Under the pieces are notes generated by a model, which searched no databases, had not been told where the DNA came from, and saw only the letters and a list, made by a program, of their open reading frames with translations. A program made the position numbers and the translations under genes. A DNA stretch of 8,528 nt from assembly GCA_020061995.1 (NCBI GenBank), contig JAGUXE010000011.1:1-8528 (forward strand), given 5' to 3'. This DNA is from Ignavibacteriales bacterium (lineage in GTDB: Bacteria > Bacteroidota > Ignavibacteria > Ignavibacteriales > Ignavibacteriaceae). Below, in pieces: positions 1-6,114 of this stretch; position 1 is the first letter of the stretch; the number at the start of each line of letters is the position of its first letter.

Positions 1-354
1 ACATCCGCAAAAAGCAAGGGTTATTTTTTGTCTCACTAATATAGGCAAGGAGGGCTATTTGATAACGGTTTCAATATAAGCTCCATCGAGGAGGTTAAAC
101 TATCTGTTAATTCTCTGATTTGCTACTACAATTCCATCGATCCCAAGTTCGACTCTTTCAGTTTCGTTTCAATTGCTGACGAAATTCAAAATTTTGATTT
201 TAGCCAGCCCTACGAAATGAACTTACCATTTGATGTCAAACAAAAAGGGTTAGCAGCTAAATATTCCAATCACATATTCTATTTATCACTTGTAACAAAA
301 TCAAGTGTTGATAGAATAATCAGATATTCTTCTACATACTCGGAATTACACTAA
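1..354 (+). CDS. 3' end of an unrecognised protein, apparently frame-disrupted
   Basis: From base 40 to the TAA at 352-354 one frame is open for 104 codons. The translation has an ordinary protein composition and ends ...RYSSTYSELH. It has no ATG before base 217 and no usable GTG or TTG in frame, and a TAA at 37-39 closes the same frame upstream. Another frame is open from base 3 (IRKKQGLFFVSL) up to a TAG at 42-44. Dropping one A of the AA at 38-39 joins the two into one frame running from the left edge to 354. I infer the C-terminal part of a gene that enters from the left, with a single-base frameshift that is either real (a pseudogene) or a sequencing error. I do not recognise the family and see no signal peptide or membrane segment. 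A GGAGG at 49-53 followed after 5 nt by TTG opens only a six-codon frame, so it does not rescue the start. Confidence 0.4.
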
Positions 355-370
355 TTGGTTATATCAATAA

Positions 371-401
371 AAAACCCTATTGTTTATAACAATCGGGTTT
401 T
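371..401. terminator. Bidirectional intrinsic terminator
   Basis: The arms AAAACCCTATTG (371-382) and CAATCGGGTTTT (390-401) pair with one mismatch around a 7-nt loop. On the minus strand the stem is followed by a T-rich run directly after tRNA-Arg, so it most likely ends that transcript. On the plus strand it can also end the gene that stops at 354. Confidence 0.8.
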
Positions 402-407
402 ATTAAG

Positions 408-481
408 TGCACCCGCAGGGATTCGAACCCCGAACCTTCTGATCCGTAGTCAGATGCTCTATCCAATTAAGCTACGGGTGC
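408..481 (-). tRNA. tRNA-Arg, anticodon ACG
   Basis: A full cloverleaf of 74 nt lies on the minus strand. The 7-bp acceptor stem is GCACCCG/CGGGTGC with discriminator A. The D-arm is AGCTTAATTGGATAGAGC. The anticodon stem TCTGA/TCAGA encloses loop CTACGGA, with anticodon ACG at 445-447. The T-arm loop is TTCGAAT. A34 would be converted to inosine by TadA, which lets this tRNA read CGU, CGC and CGA. CCA is not encoded, so the nucleotidyltransferase must add it. The gene has its own promoter at 513-543 and a terminator 6 nt beyond its 3' end. Confidence 0.97.
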
Positions 482-512
482 ATTATTCATTTTGTTGTTC
501 AAAATTTAATCA

Positions 513-543
513 CAAATTTAATAACATTATCTTTTATAACAAA
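513..543 (-). promoter_or_regulatory. Promoter of tRNA-Arg, Bacteroidota type
   Basis: Read on the minus strand, TTTG (540-543), exactly 19 nt, then TAAATTTG (513-520) is a perfect match to the Bacteroidota -33/-7 consensus TTTG-N19-TAnnTTTG. Its -7 box ends 31 nt before the mature tRNA, which leaves a short 5' leader for RNase P to remove. It sits in the 69-bp gap after nagB. Confidence 0.75.
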
Positions 544-550
544 TAAGAAA

Positions 551-1366
551 TCAATTTTTTAATAGGGTATCAGGATCAAGATGCTGTGATTCAATATCTT
601 TAAAATAATTTACCGTCCCGACCTTCAATTCGACTGTTGATGAATCATCGCAAACAATAATACCTTTTGGATGCAGTTGTAAAGCACTTACAGTCCACAT
701 GTGATTTACACCTTCTTCAACGACTTTTGCCAATGCACGTGATTTACTATGACCACTTATAATCAGCAAAACTTCGTCGGAATCTAAAACCGTTTTAACC
801 CCAACCGTCAGAGCTGTTCGCGGAACTTTGTTAATATCATTATCAAAAAATCTAGAATTGGCGATAATTGTATCCATAGTTAAAGTTTTTACTCTTGTTA
901 ATGAACCTAAAGAAGAACCCGGTTCATTGAAGGCGATATGTCCATCCGGACCGATTCCTCCGACAAATAAATTAATGCCACCTGCTTTTTCTATTCTTTT
1001 TTCGTAAGCGGCACATTCTTTCTCCAAATCCTTTACGTTTCCATTTAGAATATTGATGAAGTTTTTGTCAATATCAATGTAATTAAAAAAATTAGAAAAC
1101 ATAAAATAATGGTAACTCTGCTGATGTTTTTCAGATAATCCGACATATTCATCCATATTAAAAGTTGTAACATATTTGAATGAAACAACTCCTTTTTTAT
1201 TAAGTTTAATGAGCTCCTTGTACATACCCAAAGGAGAAGACCCGGTAGGCAAACCAAGAACAAATCTTTTTTTTGCACTCGGTTTAAAATCAAGTATTTT
1301 ACTTGCGACATAATTTGCTGCCCATTTAGAAACATTTTGATAATCTTTTTGAATAATTAATCTCAT
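551..1366 (-). CDS. nagB: Glucosamine-6-phosphate deaminase
   Basis: This cytosolic enzyme converts glucosamine 6-phosphate to fructose 6-phosphate and ammonia, linking amino-sugar use to glycolysis. The 271 residues align almost without gaps to E. coli NagB (266 aa). Sugar-phosphate loop [10 protein letters not shown] lies at 38-47, catalytic Asp72 in FNMDEY, and Asp141, His143 and Glu148 in [10 protein letters not shown]. Arg172 and Lys208 of the active site are present. The residues of the E. coli GlcNAc-6-P allosteric site (Ser151, Arg158, Lys160, Tyr254) are also in place, so an allosterically activated hexamer is plausible. The ATG at 1364-1366 is preceded 7 nt away by AAGGG. The gene lies 17 nt downstream of the rqcH-like gene on the same strand and is probably cotranscribed with it. 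No nagA or transporter is in the window. No terminator is visible between its stop and tRNA-Arg. Confidence 0.97.
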   Translation of the reverse strand: MRLIIQKDYQNVSKWAANYVASKILDFKPSAKKRFVLGLPTGSSPLGMYKELIKLNKKGVVSFKYVTTFNMDEYVGLSEKHQQSYHYFMFSNFFNYIDIDKNFINILNGNVKDLEKECAAYEKRIEKAGGINLFVGGIGPDGHIAFNEPGSSLGSLTRVKTLTMDTIIANSRFFDNDINKVPRTALTVGVKTVLDSDEVLLIISGHSKSRALAKVVEEGVNHMWTVSALQLHPKGIIVCDDSSTVELKVGTVNYFKDIESQHLDPDTLLKN

Positions 1367-1383
1367 AGATTTACCCTTATTTT

Positions 1384-3009
1384 TTAATTTTCACTTGATA
1401 TAAATTCAACACCTGATGGGATTTCGGGTTTGACAAGAAGAACATCTTCTTTTAATAAAATAACTTGACCGACATCCATTCCTTTTTTCTTTGTAACATA
1501 TTTCTTAAAAGTATAACTAACCGGAACGACACCCGCTGTTTTCGCCTTACTGTGAAAGGCTGCAAGAGCGGCTGCTTTTTTTAGAACATTTTTAGGAACC
1601 GGTTCTTTTGTATTATGAACTTTGAGGAGACAATGAGAACCGGGAACACTTCTTGCATGAAACCAATAATCATTAGGTTTTGCAAATTTCATTGTTAGTT
1701 GATCGTTACTACGGCTGTCTTTACCAACAAAAAATTCATATTTATCTTCTATTAAATAACGCTTAAAGGATTGTGATAAATCATCCTTCACGTTATTCAA
1801 CTTAGCAGAATTTAAATTCAATTCACTCATTATCTTTCGTAACTCTTCTAAACTTTCAGATTTCAAAAATAGTTCTTTTTTTAATATTAAAATTTCAAAT
1901 CTTTTTTTGGTCTGTGCAAATAATTCTTTAGATTTTTCAAAATTAATTCTCTCGCTTCTCGCTTTACTGAAATAATAGTCAACATTTCCCTTTGCCGACA
2001 AATTTTCTTTTAGCATTATTGGAAAAAGTTCACCATTTGAATAAATATCCTCAACTATTATCTCCTTACTTCCTTTACGAATCTCCTCAATTGATATTAA
2101 GAGTAATTGTGCAATTTTTGAAAACTCAGCATCACGACTCCCCTTATCGATTCTTACACTTAAATCATTTAATTTATTACTGAGATATTTTAATTCATTT
2201 TCAAAATATATATGCAGTTTCTTAAATGCTTCATTATATGAATTATGTTGATATTTCTTTTTCTGATAATAAGACGCAGCATCAAAATAATTGTCAAATG
2301 TTTCAGATTCCGATATTTCTTTTTGATGAAAAGTAACCGGACTGAAGCCGATATCTCTTGAATCTTTAGTTATTGTTACAAAAATCTCTGAATTTAAAAC
2401 TTCATAAATACATTCGGTCAGAATGAGATTATAGTTTAAGTTATTTTCTCCTCTCAACTTACATTCGAGTACTATTTCTTTATTCAGATGAGGAAAATCA
2501 CTTTTTAGGATATTACGATTGTTCGGATCAAATTCACTTTGTATAGAGAAAGACAGATTATTTGAATACTCATTTTTTAATAATGCGTCTGTGATAAGAT
2601 CAATGTCATCTTTTTTAAATGATTTAAATGAGTCGGCTACACAGCCACTGCTAACCATATAAATATTAGTTAATTTGCCTCTAACTAAAAAGAAAAGAGA
2701 AACATTTGAAAGTTCGAATAAAAGAATTCGTTCGTTTAATGCGATTTTTACTGACAATAATTTTTGTGAATCTATCCCCTTAAAAATGTTTACAGAGTTT
2801 TTTTTTGCTCTATGATAATCAGGCTTAACAGATAAGAATGGAGAATTCGCATTTACCGAAATCTCAACAAAAACATCCCTACTATCTTTCGAGAATTGAA
2901 ATACAATCTTATCTTTTTCTTGACTGAAAGTAGATAATAGGAGAGAATCACTCAATAGGTTATTGAGTTCGTATGTTGCTCGTTTTAAATAGAAATAGCT
3001 TTTTATCAT
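1384..3009 (-). CDS. rqcH: RqcH/NFACT-family ribosome quality control protein
   Basis: RqcH (the bacterial NEMF/Rqc2 homologue, often annotated as fibronectin-binding FbpA) binds stalled 50S-peptidyl-tRNA complexes and recruits tRNA-Ala to add C-terminal alanine tails. The 541 residues show NFACT-N at about 1-180, a charged coiled-coil middle at about 245-420 that includes the family segment [12 protein letters not shown] (342-353), and NFACT-R at about 423-530 with [13 protein letters not shown] (447-459). NFACT-N is divergent: the conserved Asp-Arg pair needed for tRNA recognition is Glu93-Arg94 ([12 protein letters not shown]), and the following MGRHSN-like motif reads RGKLTN. The start [15 protein letters not shown] fits the family N-terminus, but no Shine-Dalgarno precedes the ATG. 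It is the first gene of a likely pair with nagB and is divergent from tRNA-Ala. The protein is slightly shorter than the usual 560-580 residues. Family membership is firm; retention of full tailing activity is an inference. Confidence 0.88.
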   Translation of the reverse strand: MIKSYFYLKRATYELNNLLSDSLLLSTFSQEKDKIVFQFSKDSRDVFVEISVNANSPFLSVKPDYHRAKKNSVNIFKGIDSQKLLSVKIALNERILLFELSNVSLFFLVRGKLTNIYMVSSGCVADSFKSFKKDDIDLITDALLKNEYSNNLSFSIQSEFDPNNRNILKSDFPHLNKEIVLECKLRGENNLNYNLILTECIYEVLNSEIFVTITKDSRDIGFSPVTFHQKEISESETFDNYFDAASYYQKKKYQHNSYNEAFKKLHIYFENELKYLSNKLNDLSVRIDKGSRDAEFSKIAQLLLISIEEIRKGSKEIIVEDIYSNGELFPIMLKENLSAKGNVDYYFSKARSERINFEKSKELFAQTKKRFEILILKKELFLKSESLEELRKIMSELNLNSAKLNNVKDDLSQSFKRYLIEDKYEFFVGKDSRSNDQLTMKFAKPNDYWFHARSVPGSHCLLKVHNTKEPVPKNVLKKAAALAAFHSKAKTAGVVPVSYTFKKYVTKKKGMDVGQVILLKEDVLLVKPEIPSGVEFISSEN

Positions 3010-3060
3010 ATATCAATTATTAGACATTCTCAATTTCGAAAAAAACATATCGTTTAATAA

Positions 3061-3091
3061 TTAAATTAAGTAGAATATCACAGAACCCAAA
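3061..3091 (-). promoter_or_regulatory. Possible promoter of the rqcH-nagB pair
   Basis: On the minus strand TTTG (3088-3091), 19 nt, then TAATTTAA (3061-3068) resembles TTTG-N19-TAnnTTTG. The last two bases of the -7 box do not match. It would give a 5' leader of roughly 45 nt. The AT-rich context makes chance matches easy. Confidence 0.3.
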
Positions 3092-3125
3092 ACAATAACT
3101 TTTATCTTCTCAAAATTAAACTTTG

Positions 3126-3157
3126 TTTGGCAAACTAATCACTTCTGCTTATTTTAG
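3126..3157 (+). promoter_or_regulatory. Promoter of tRNA-Ala
   Basis: TTTG (3126-3129), 20 nt, then TATTTTAG (3150-3157) matches the Bacteroidota layout with one mismatch. The same DNA also reads as a sigma70-type promoter, TTGGCA (3127-3132), 17 nt, TATTTT (3150-3155). Either reading predicts a start about 15 nt before the tRNA. Confidence 0.6.
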
Positions 3158-3177
3158 TAGAGTCGATTTTGATAGTT

Positions 3178-3250
<73 letters not shown>

Positions 3251-3253
3251 CGC

Positions 3254-3290
3254 AAAAACCTTGTGGGTACTCACAAGGTTTTTCTTTTTT
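3254..3290 (+). terminator. Intrinsic terminator of tRNA-Ala
   Basis: Perfect 12-bp arms AAAAACCTTGTG (3254-3265) and CACAAGGTTTTT (3272-3283) are separated by 6 nt and followed by CTTTTTT. It lies directly after the tRNA and only 25 nt before the start codon of the next gene. Confidence 0.92.
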
Positions 3291-3315
3291 GCACAAAAAT
3301 TGTTTTATTTACTAT

Positions 3316-3714
3316 ATGAAAAAAATACTATTTCTCTCAACGATAATTGTAATAACCATATTTTTTACAAGTTGCGATGATACTATAACTGCAGAGGAGC
3401 TTGATAAAAAAGAAATTCCTTCAAGTAATGTAAGTTTTAAAACCCATATACTTCCTGTATTTATGATTAAATGTAATATGTGTCATGATGATGCATCAAG
3501 AGCAGGCGGTTTAAGTTTGACGTCATGGGTAAATACAACTTCAGACCCGGGTATTGTTTTCCCTTCAGAGCCTCAGAACAGTAGACTAGTCTGGGCAATT
3601 GAAGGAGAGAGTGGTACTTCAATAATGCCTCCGCTTACATCCGGCATAAGGTTAACTCCTAATCAGATTACAGGTATTAAGCAGTGGATTAAAGAAGGTG
3701 CATTGAATAATTAA
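3316..3714 (+). CDS. Small monohaem cytochrome c-like lipoprotein
   Basis: The protein has 132 residues. It begins MKKILFLST, followed by a hydrophobic stretch and a lipobox-like FTSC with the lipidated Cys at residue 20, so it should be anchored on the outer face of a membrane. One c-type haem site, CNMCH, is at 53-57, and MPP at 104-106 gives a likely Met axial ligand. The pattern FKTHILPVF...CxxCH...GGLSL...MPP...L.PNQI..IKQWIKEGA is that of cytochrome c domains of the PSCyt1-like group. I chose the ATG at 3316 because it gives a proper signal peptide; the same frame is open further upstream but that part is tRNA and terminator. No Shine-Dalgarno is visible. It probably carries or senses electrons, but the partner is unknown. 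It converges on the SDR gene with a 41-bp gap that has no clear terminator. Confidence 0.85.
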   Translation: MKKILFLSTIIVITIFFTSCDDTITAEELDKKEIPSSNVSFKTHILPVFMIKCNMCHDDASRAGGLSLTSWVNTTSDPGIVFPSEPQNSRLVWAIEGESGTSIMPPLTSGIRLTPNQITGIKQWIKEGALNN

Positions 3715-3755
3715 ATATTCGATAAACTCATCTAAATTGTTGACAAATTATTTTA

Positions 3756-4748
3756 TCATAACCATTTCATCATTTTGTACCAATCGACTGTTCGTTTTAT
3801 TCCAACTTCAATAGAAACATTCTGTTTATAGCCAAAATCATTCATTGCTTTTAACGTAGAGCATGTCCAGGAATTTCGTGTTATGTCTTTTGCTTTTTCG
3901 ATGTTTAATGTAGCCGGTTTACTACTGAAGAGTGCAAAAAATTGTGCAATTGAAGCTATTAAATAGACGATGGAATGTGGCACTTTTACAGAGAAAGGTT
4001 TTTTATTCATAACTTCGGAAGTAACTTTCCCAATCTCTTCCCAAGTATATAATTTTTCTGAGCTGATAAAATAAATTTCACCTTTTGATTTATCGTTCAA
4101 TGCAGCAAGGTAAAAACCATAAACAAGATCCGAAACATGAATCAAACTGATAGTTTTTTTATCAAACCCGATTGTAGTCATTAATCCACCGGCAAATGTT
4201 TTAAAGAAAATGAGAATTTCAGTATCTCTTTCTCCATAAACTGCGGGAGCACGACAAATTGTAATTGGCAATGAAGGCATATATTTTATTACAAGTTCTT
4301 CTTGTTGAAACTTACTTTTACCGTATGTTGTAATTGGGTTACAACTTGTGGTTTCGTCAACCGGTAATCCGTTAAGTGATGGACCTGTTGCTGTCAGGCT
4401 GCTAACTATTAATATTCTTTTTAATGAATCTTTAAATTCCATTGCAGTTTCCAAAATAAATCTGGTATTCTCGACATTTCCTTCAAAGTAACCTTCAGGT
4501 TTTTTCGATTTAACTACTCCTGCAACATGAAAAATATATGATGCATCTTTGAAAGCTGTTCTTAAACCCTCTTTATTTTGTAACCCCGAATTTATTGTTT
4601 CAATCTTTTTATCTTTTAACCATTTTAAGTCACTTGATTTTCTAACAACACAGCGAACTGTAAAGTTTTTAGTCAAAAGAAGATCAACTAGGTGACTGCC
4701 AACGAAACCATTAGCCCCTGTAACAACTGCAATTGGAGATGTGTTCAT
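3756..4748 (-). CDS. Extended-SDR NAD(P)-dependent reductase, probable ceramide reductase (CerR-like)
   Basis: The 330 residues form an extended short-chain dehydrogenase of the NAD-dependent epimerase/dehydratase type. The Rossmann motif TGANGFVGSHL covers 10-20 (Gly11, Gly14, Gly17). VVRKSS at 34-39 places basic residues after beta-2, which favours NADP(H). The catalytic set is Ser116/Ser117 and YGKSK with Tyr142 and Lys146. Residues 258-275 are hydrophobic and may contact a membrane or a lipid. Its 107-bp divergence from spt is the main clue to function: in bacterial sphingolipid loci such as that of Caulobacter, an enzyme of this fold (CerR) reduces the 3-keto group of the N-acylated long-chain base. 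Alternatives are a 3-ketosphinganine reductase acting before acylation, or a dihydroflavonol-reductase or sugar-epimerase relative. No Shine-Dalgarno precedes the ATG. The fold is certain; the sphingolipid role is an inference from context. Confidence 0.8.
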   Translation of the reverse strand: MNTSPIAVVTGANGFVGSHLVDLLLTKNFTVRCVVRKSSDLKWLKDKKIETINSGLQNKEGLRTAFKDASYIFHVAGVVKSKKPEGYFEGNVENTRFILETAMEFKDSLKRILIVSSLTATGPSLNGLPVDETTSCNPITTYGKSKFQQEELVIKYMPSLPITICRAPAVYGERDTEILIFFKTFAGGLMTTIGFDKKTISLIHVSDLVYGFYLAALNDKSKGEIYFISSEKLYTWEEIGKVTSEVMNKKPFSVKVPHSIVYLIASIAQFFALFSSKPATLNIEKAKDITRNSWTCSTLKAMNDFGYKQNVSIEVGIKRTVDWYKMMKWL

Positions 4749-4760
4749 ATTTTATATACT

Positions 4761-4791
4761 TTTGATTTTATACGATTATATTATAAATTTA
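4761..4791 (+). promoter_or_regulatory. Predicted promoter of spt
   Basis: TTTG (4761-4764), 19 nt, then TAAATTTA (4784-4791) matches TTTG-N19-TAnnTTTG except for the last base. Transcription would start near 4798 and leave a leader of about 55 nt. The -7 box coincides with the left half of the palindrome at 4784-4804. Confidence 0.5.
4775..4785 (-). promoter_or_regulatory. Possible -10 region of the CerR-like gene
   Basis: On the minus strand TATAATATAAT holds two overlapping TATAAT hexamers about 40 nt before the ATG at 4748. No well-spaced -35 box is evident, and the palindrome lies where one would be expected. This could be chance in AT-rich DNA. Confidence 0.3.
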
Positions 4792-4804
4792 ACGGTTAAA
4801 TTTA
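4784..4804. promoter_or_regulatory. Perfect palindrome, candidate operator between divergent sphingolipid genes
   Basis: The arms TAAATTTAAC (4784-4793) and GTTAAATTTA (4795-4804) are exact reverse complements around a single G. The same DNA also contains AAATTTAAC twice as a direct repeat 13 bp apart (4785-4793 and 4798-4806). It overlaps the predicted -7 box and start of spt, and lies upstream of the TATAAT boxes of the divergent gene. A bound dimeric regulator could therefore control both genes. Confidence 0.5.
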
Positions 4805-4845
4805 ACTATTTTGCATATCGAATAAAAAATAAAACTAATAATAAC

Positions 4846-4858
4846 GGAGGAACTTTTG
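4846..4858 (+). promoter_or_regulatory. Strong ribosome binding site with TTG start of spt
   Basis: GGAGG (4846-4850) lies 5 nt before the TTG at 4856-4858. No ATG is placed suitably, and residues before the conserved SPT core are accounted for from this TTG, so this site decides the start. Confidence 0.75.
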
Positions 4859-6046
4859 GATCTATTTACGAAATGTTATGAATTTACCCGTGCTGATGAT
4901 ATAAAGAATTTAGGATTATACCCTTATTTTAGACCTATCGAAGAAAACGAAGGACCTGTTGTCCAAATCGAGGGAAGAAAAATAGTAATGGCCGGGTCAA
5001 ATAATTATTTAGGATTAACTGCACATCCAAAAGTTAAAGAAGCTGCAATCAAAGCTGTCGAAAAATATGGGACAGGTTGTTCAGGTTCACGTTATTTAAC
5101 AGGAACATTAGATTTACATGTGGAGTTAGAAACTCGTCTTGCTAAGTTTTTTAACGCTGAAAGTGTATTGCTATTTAGTACAGGTTACCAGTCTGCACAA
5201 GGAATAATTCCTACACTAGTAAATAGAGGAGACTATGTTGTTTCGGATAAAGATAATCATGCATGTATAGTTGCGGGTAATCTACTTGCCAAAGGTGCAA
5301 CGGCTGATTTCGTAAGATATAAACATAATGACATGGAAGATCTTGAAAGAGTTATTTCAAAACTCCCTGCATCAGCGGGAAAATTAGTCGTCAGTGATGG
5401 AGTCTTTTCGACTGGCGGTGAAATTGTTAACCTTCCTCAACTTAATGAGATAGCAAAAAAATATGGAGCTCGAATTCTGATAGATGATGCCCATTCAGTC
5501 GGTGTTATTGGTAAAGGGGGAAGAGGAACTGCTAGTGAATTCAATTTGGAATCAGAAATTGATTTGACGATGGGTACTTTCTCAAAAACATTTGCATCGC
5601 TTGGAGGTTATGTTTCAGGATCAGAGAGAGTTATAAATTACTTAAAACACCATTCCCCTGCATTAATCTTTAGTGCATCACCAACACCGGCATCAGTTGC
5701 AGCCGCTCTTGCTGCTCTTGATATTCTTGAGGCTGAACCTGAACGTGTAACCAAATTGATATTTAATGCAAACTATGTTCGAACAGCATTATTAGAAGCG
5801 GGTTTCAATGTTGTTCAAGGAAGAACAGCTATTGTACCGGTAATTGTTGGTACGGATGAATTAGCTTTTCAAATGTGGCGAATGCTTTATGATGCAGGTG
5901 TTTTTGTGAATGTTTTTATATCACCCGGAGTTCCGCAAGGACGACAAATGATGAGAACGAGTTATATGTCAACACATGAGATTGAACAGTTAGACTTTAT
6001 TGTCGATACATTTAAAACTATCGGAAAACAACTGGGGTTGATTTAA
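4856..6046 (+). CDS. spt: Serine palmitoyltransferase (alpha-oxoamine synthase family)
   Basis: This PLP enzyme would condense L-serine with a long-chain acyl thioester to 3-ketosphinganine, the committed step of sphingolipid synthesis. The 396 residues match Sphingobacterium-type soluble SPT (about 400 aa) along the whole length. The N-terminal segment LYPYFRPI (21-28) is typical of SPT and not of Bio[10 protein letters not shown] is at 47-55 and [13 protein letters not shown] at 72-84. DNHAC (133-137) contains the PLP-stacking His135. IDDAHSVG (209-216) holds Asp210, which pairs with the pyridine nitrogen, and His213. [11 protein letters not shown] (241-251) carries the Schiff-base Lys244. 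MMRTSYM (365-371) has Arg367, the likely counterpart of the substrate carboxylate-binding Arg. Divergent from the CerR-like gene and 68 nt upstream of a GNAT gene, it fits a ceramide locus. Alternatives are Kbl (glycine C-acetyltransferase) or BioF, which the context and N-terminus make less likely. Confidence 0.88.
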   Translation: MDLFTKCYEFTRADDIKNLGLYPYFRPIEENEGPVVQIEGRKIVMAGSNNYLGLTAHPKVKEAAIKAVEKYGTGCSGSRYLTGTLDLHVELETRLAKFFNAESVLLFSTGYQSAQGIIPTLVNRGDYVVSDKDNHACIVAGNLLAKGATADFVRYKHNDMEDLERVISKLPASAGKLVVSDGVFSTGGEIVNLPQLNEIAKKYGARILIDDAHSVGVIGKGGRGTASEFNLESEIDLTMGTFSKTFASLGGYVSGSERVINYLKHHSPALIFSASPTPASVAAALAALDILEAEPERVTKLIFNANYVRTALLEAGFNVVQGRTAIVPVIVGTDELAFQMWRMLYDAGVFVNVFISPGVPQGRQMMRTSYMSTHEIEQLDFIVDTFKTIGKQLGLI

Positions 6047-6090
6047 TTCTTAAAATCAAACTTTTTATAAAAATTGGTTGAGCATCATCA

Positions 6091-6104
6091 AACTGAAAAC
6101 AGTT
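6091..6104 (+). other. Small hairpin next to the GNAT ribosome binding site
   Basis: AACTG (6091-6095), AAAA, CAGTT (6100-6104) can form a 5-bp stem that abuts the AGGA (6105-6108) lying 6 nt before the ATG at 6115. It is too weak and lacks a T-run to be a terminator. A role in translation is speculative. Confidence 0.25.
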
Positions 6105-6114
6105 AGGATCTGTA

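Noticed and set aside
355..546. Plus-strand 63-codon open reading frame
   Set aside because: It runs through the terminator and antisense across tRNA-Arg; the SPAGIRTPNLL-like peptide is a well-known artefact of translating a tRNA complement.
1045..1335. Minus-strand 96-codon frame inside nagB
   Set aside because: It is an out-of-frame shadow of nagB, which has every catalytic residue in place.
1992..2183. Plus-strand 63-codon frame opposite rqcH
   Set aside because: It is antisense to a conserved coding region, without a ribosome site or recognisable protein pattern.
3715..3755. Possible terminator between the convergent lipoprotein and SDR genes
   Set aside because: AAATTGT/ACAAATT pairs poorly and has almost no loop or T-run, so I do not call a terminator.
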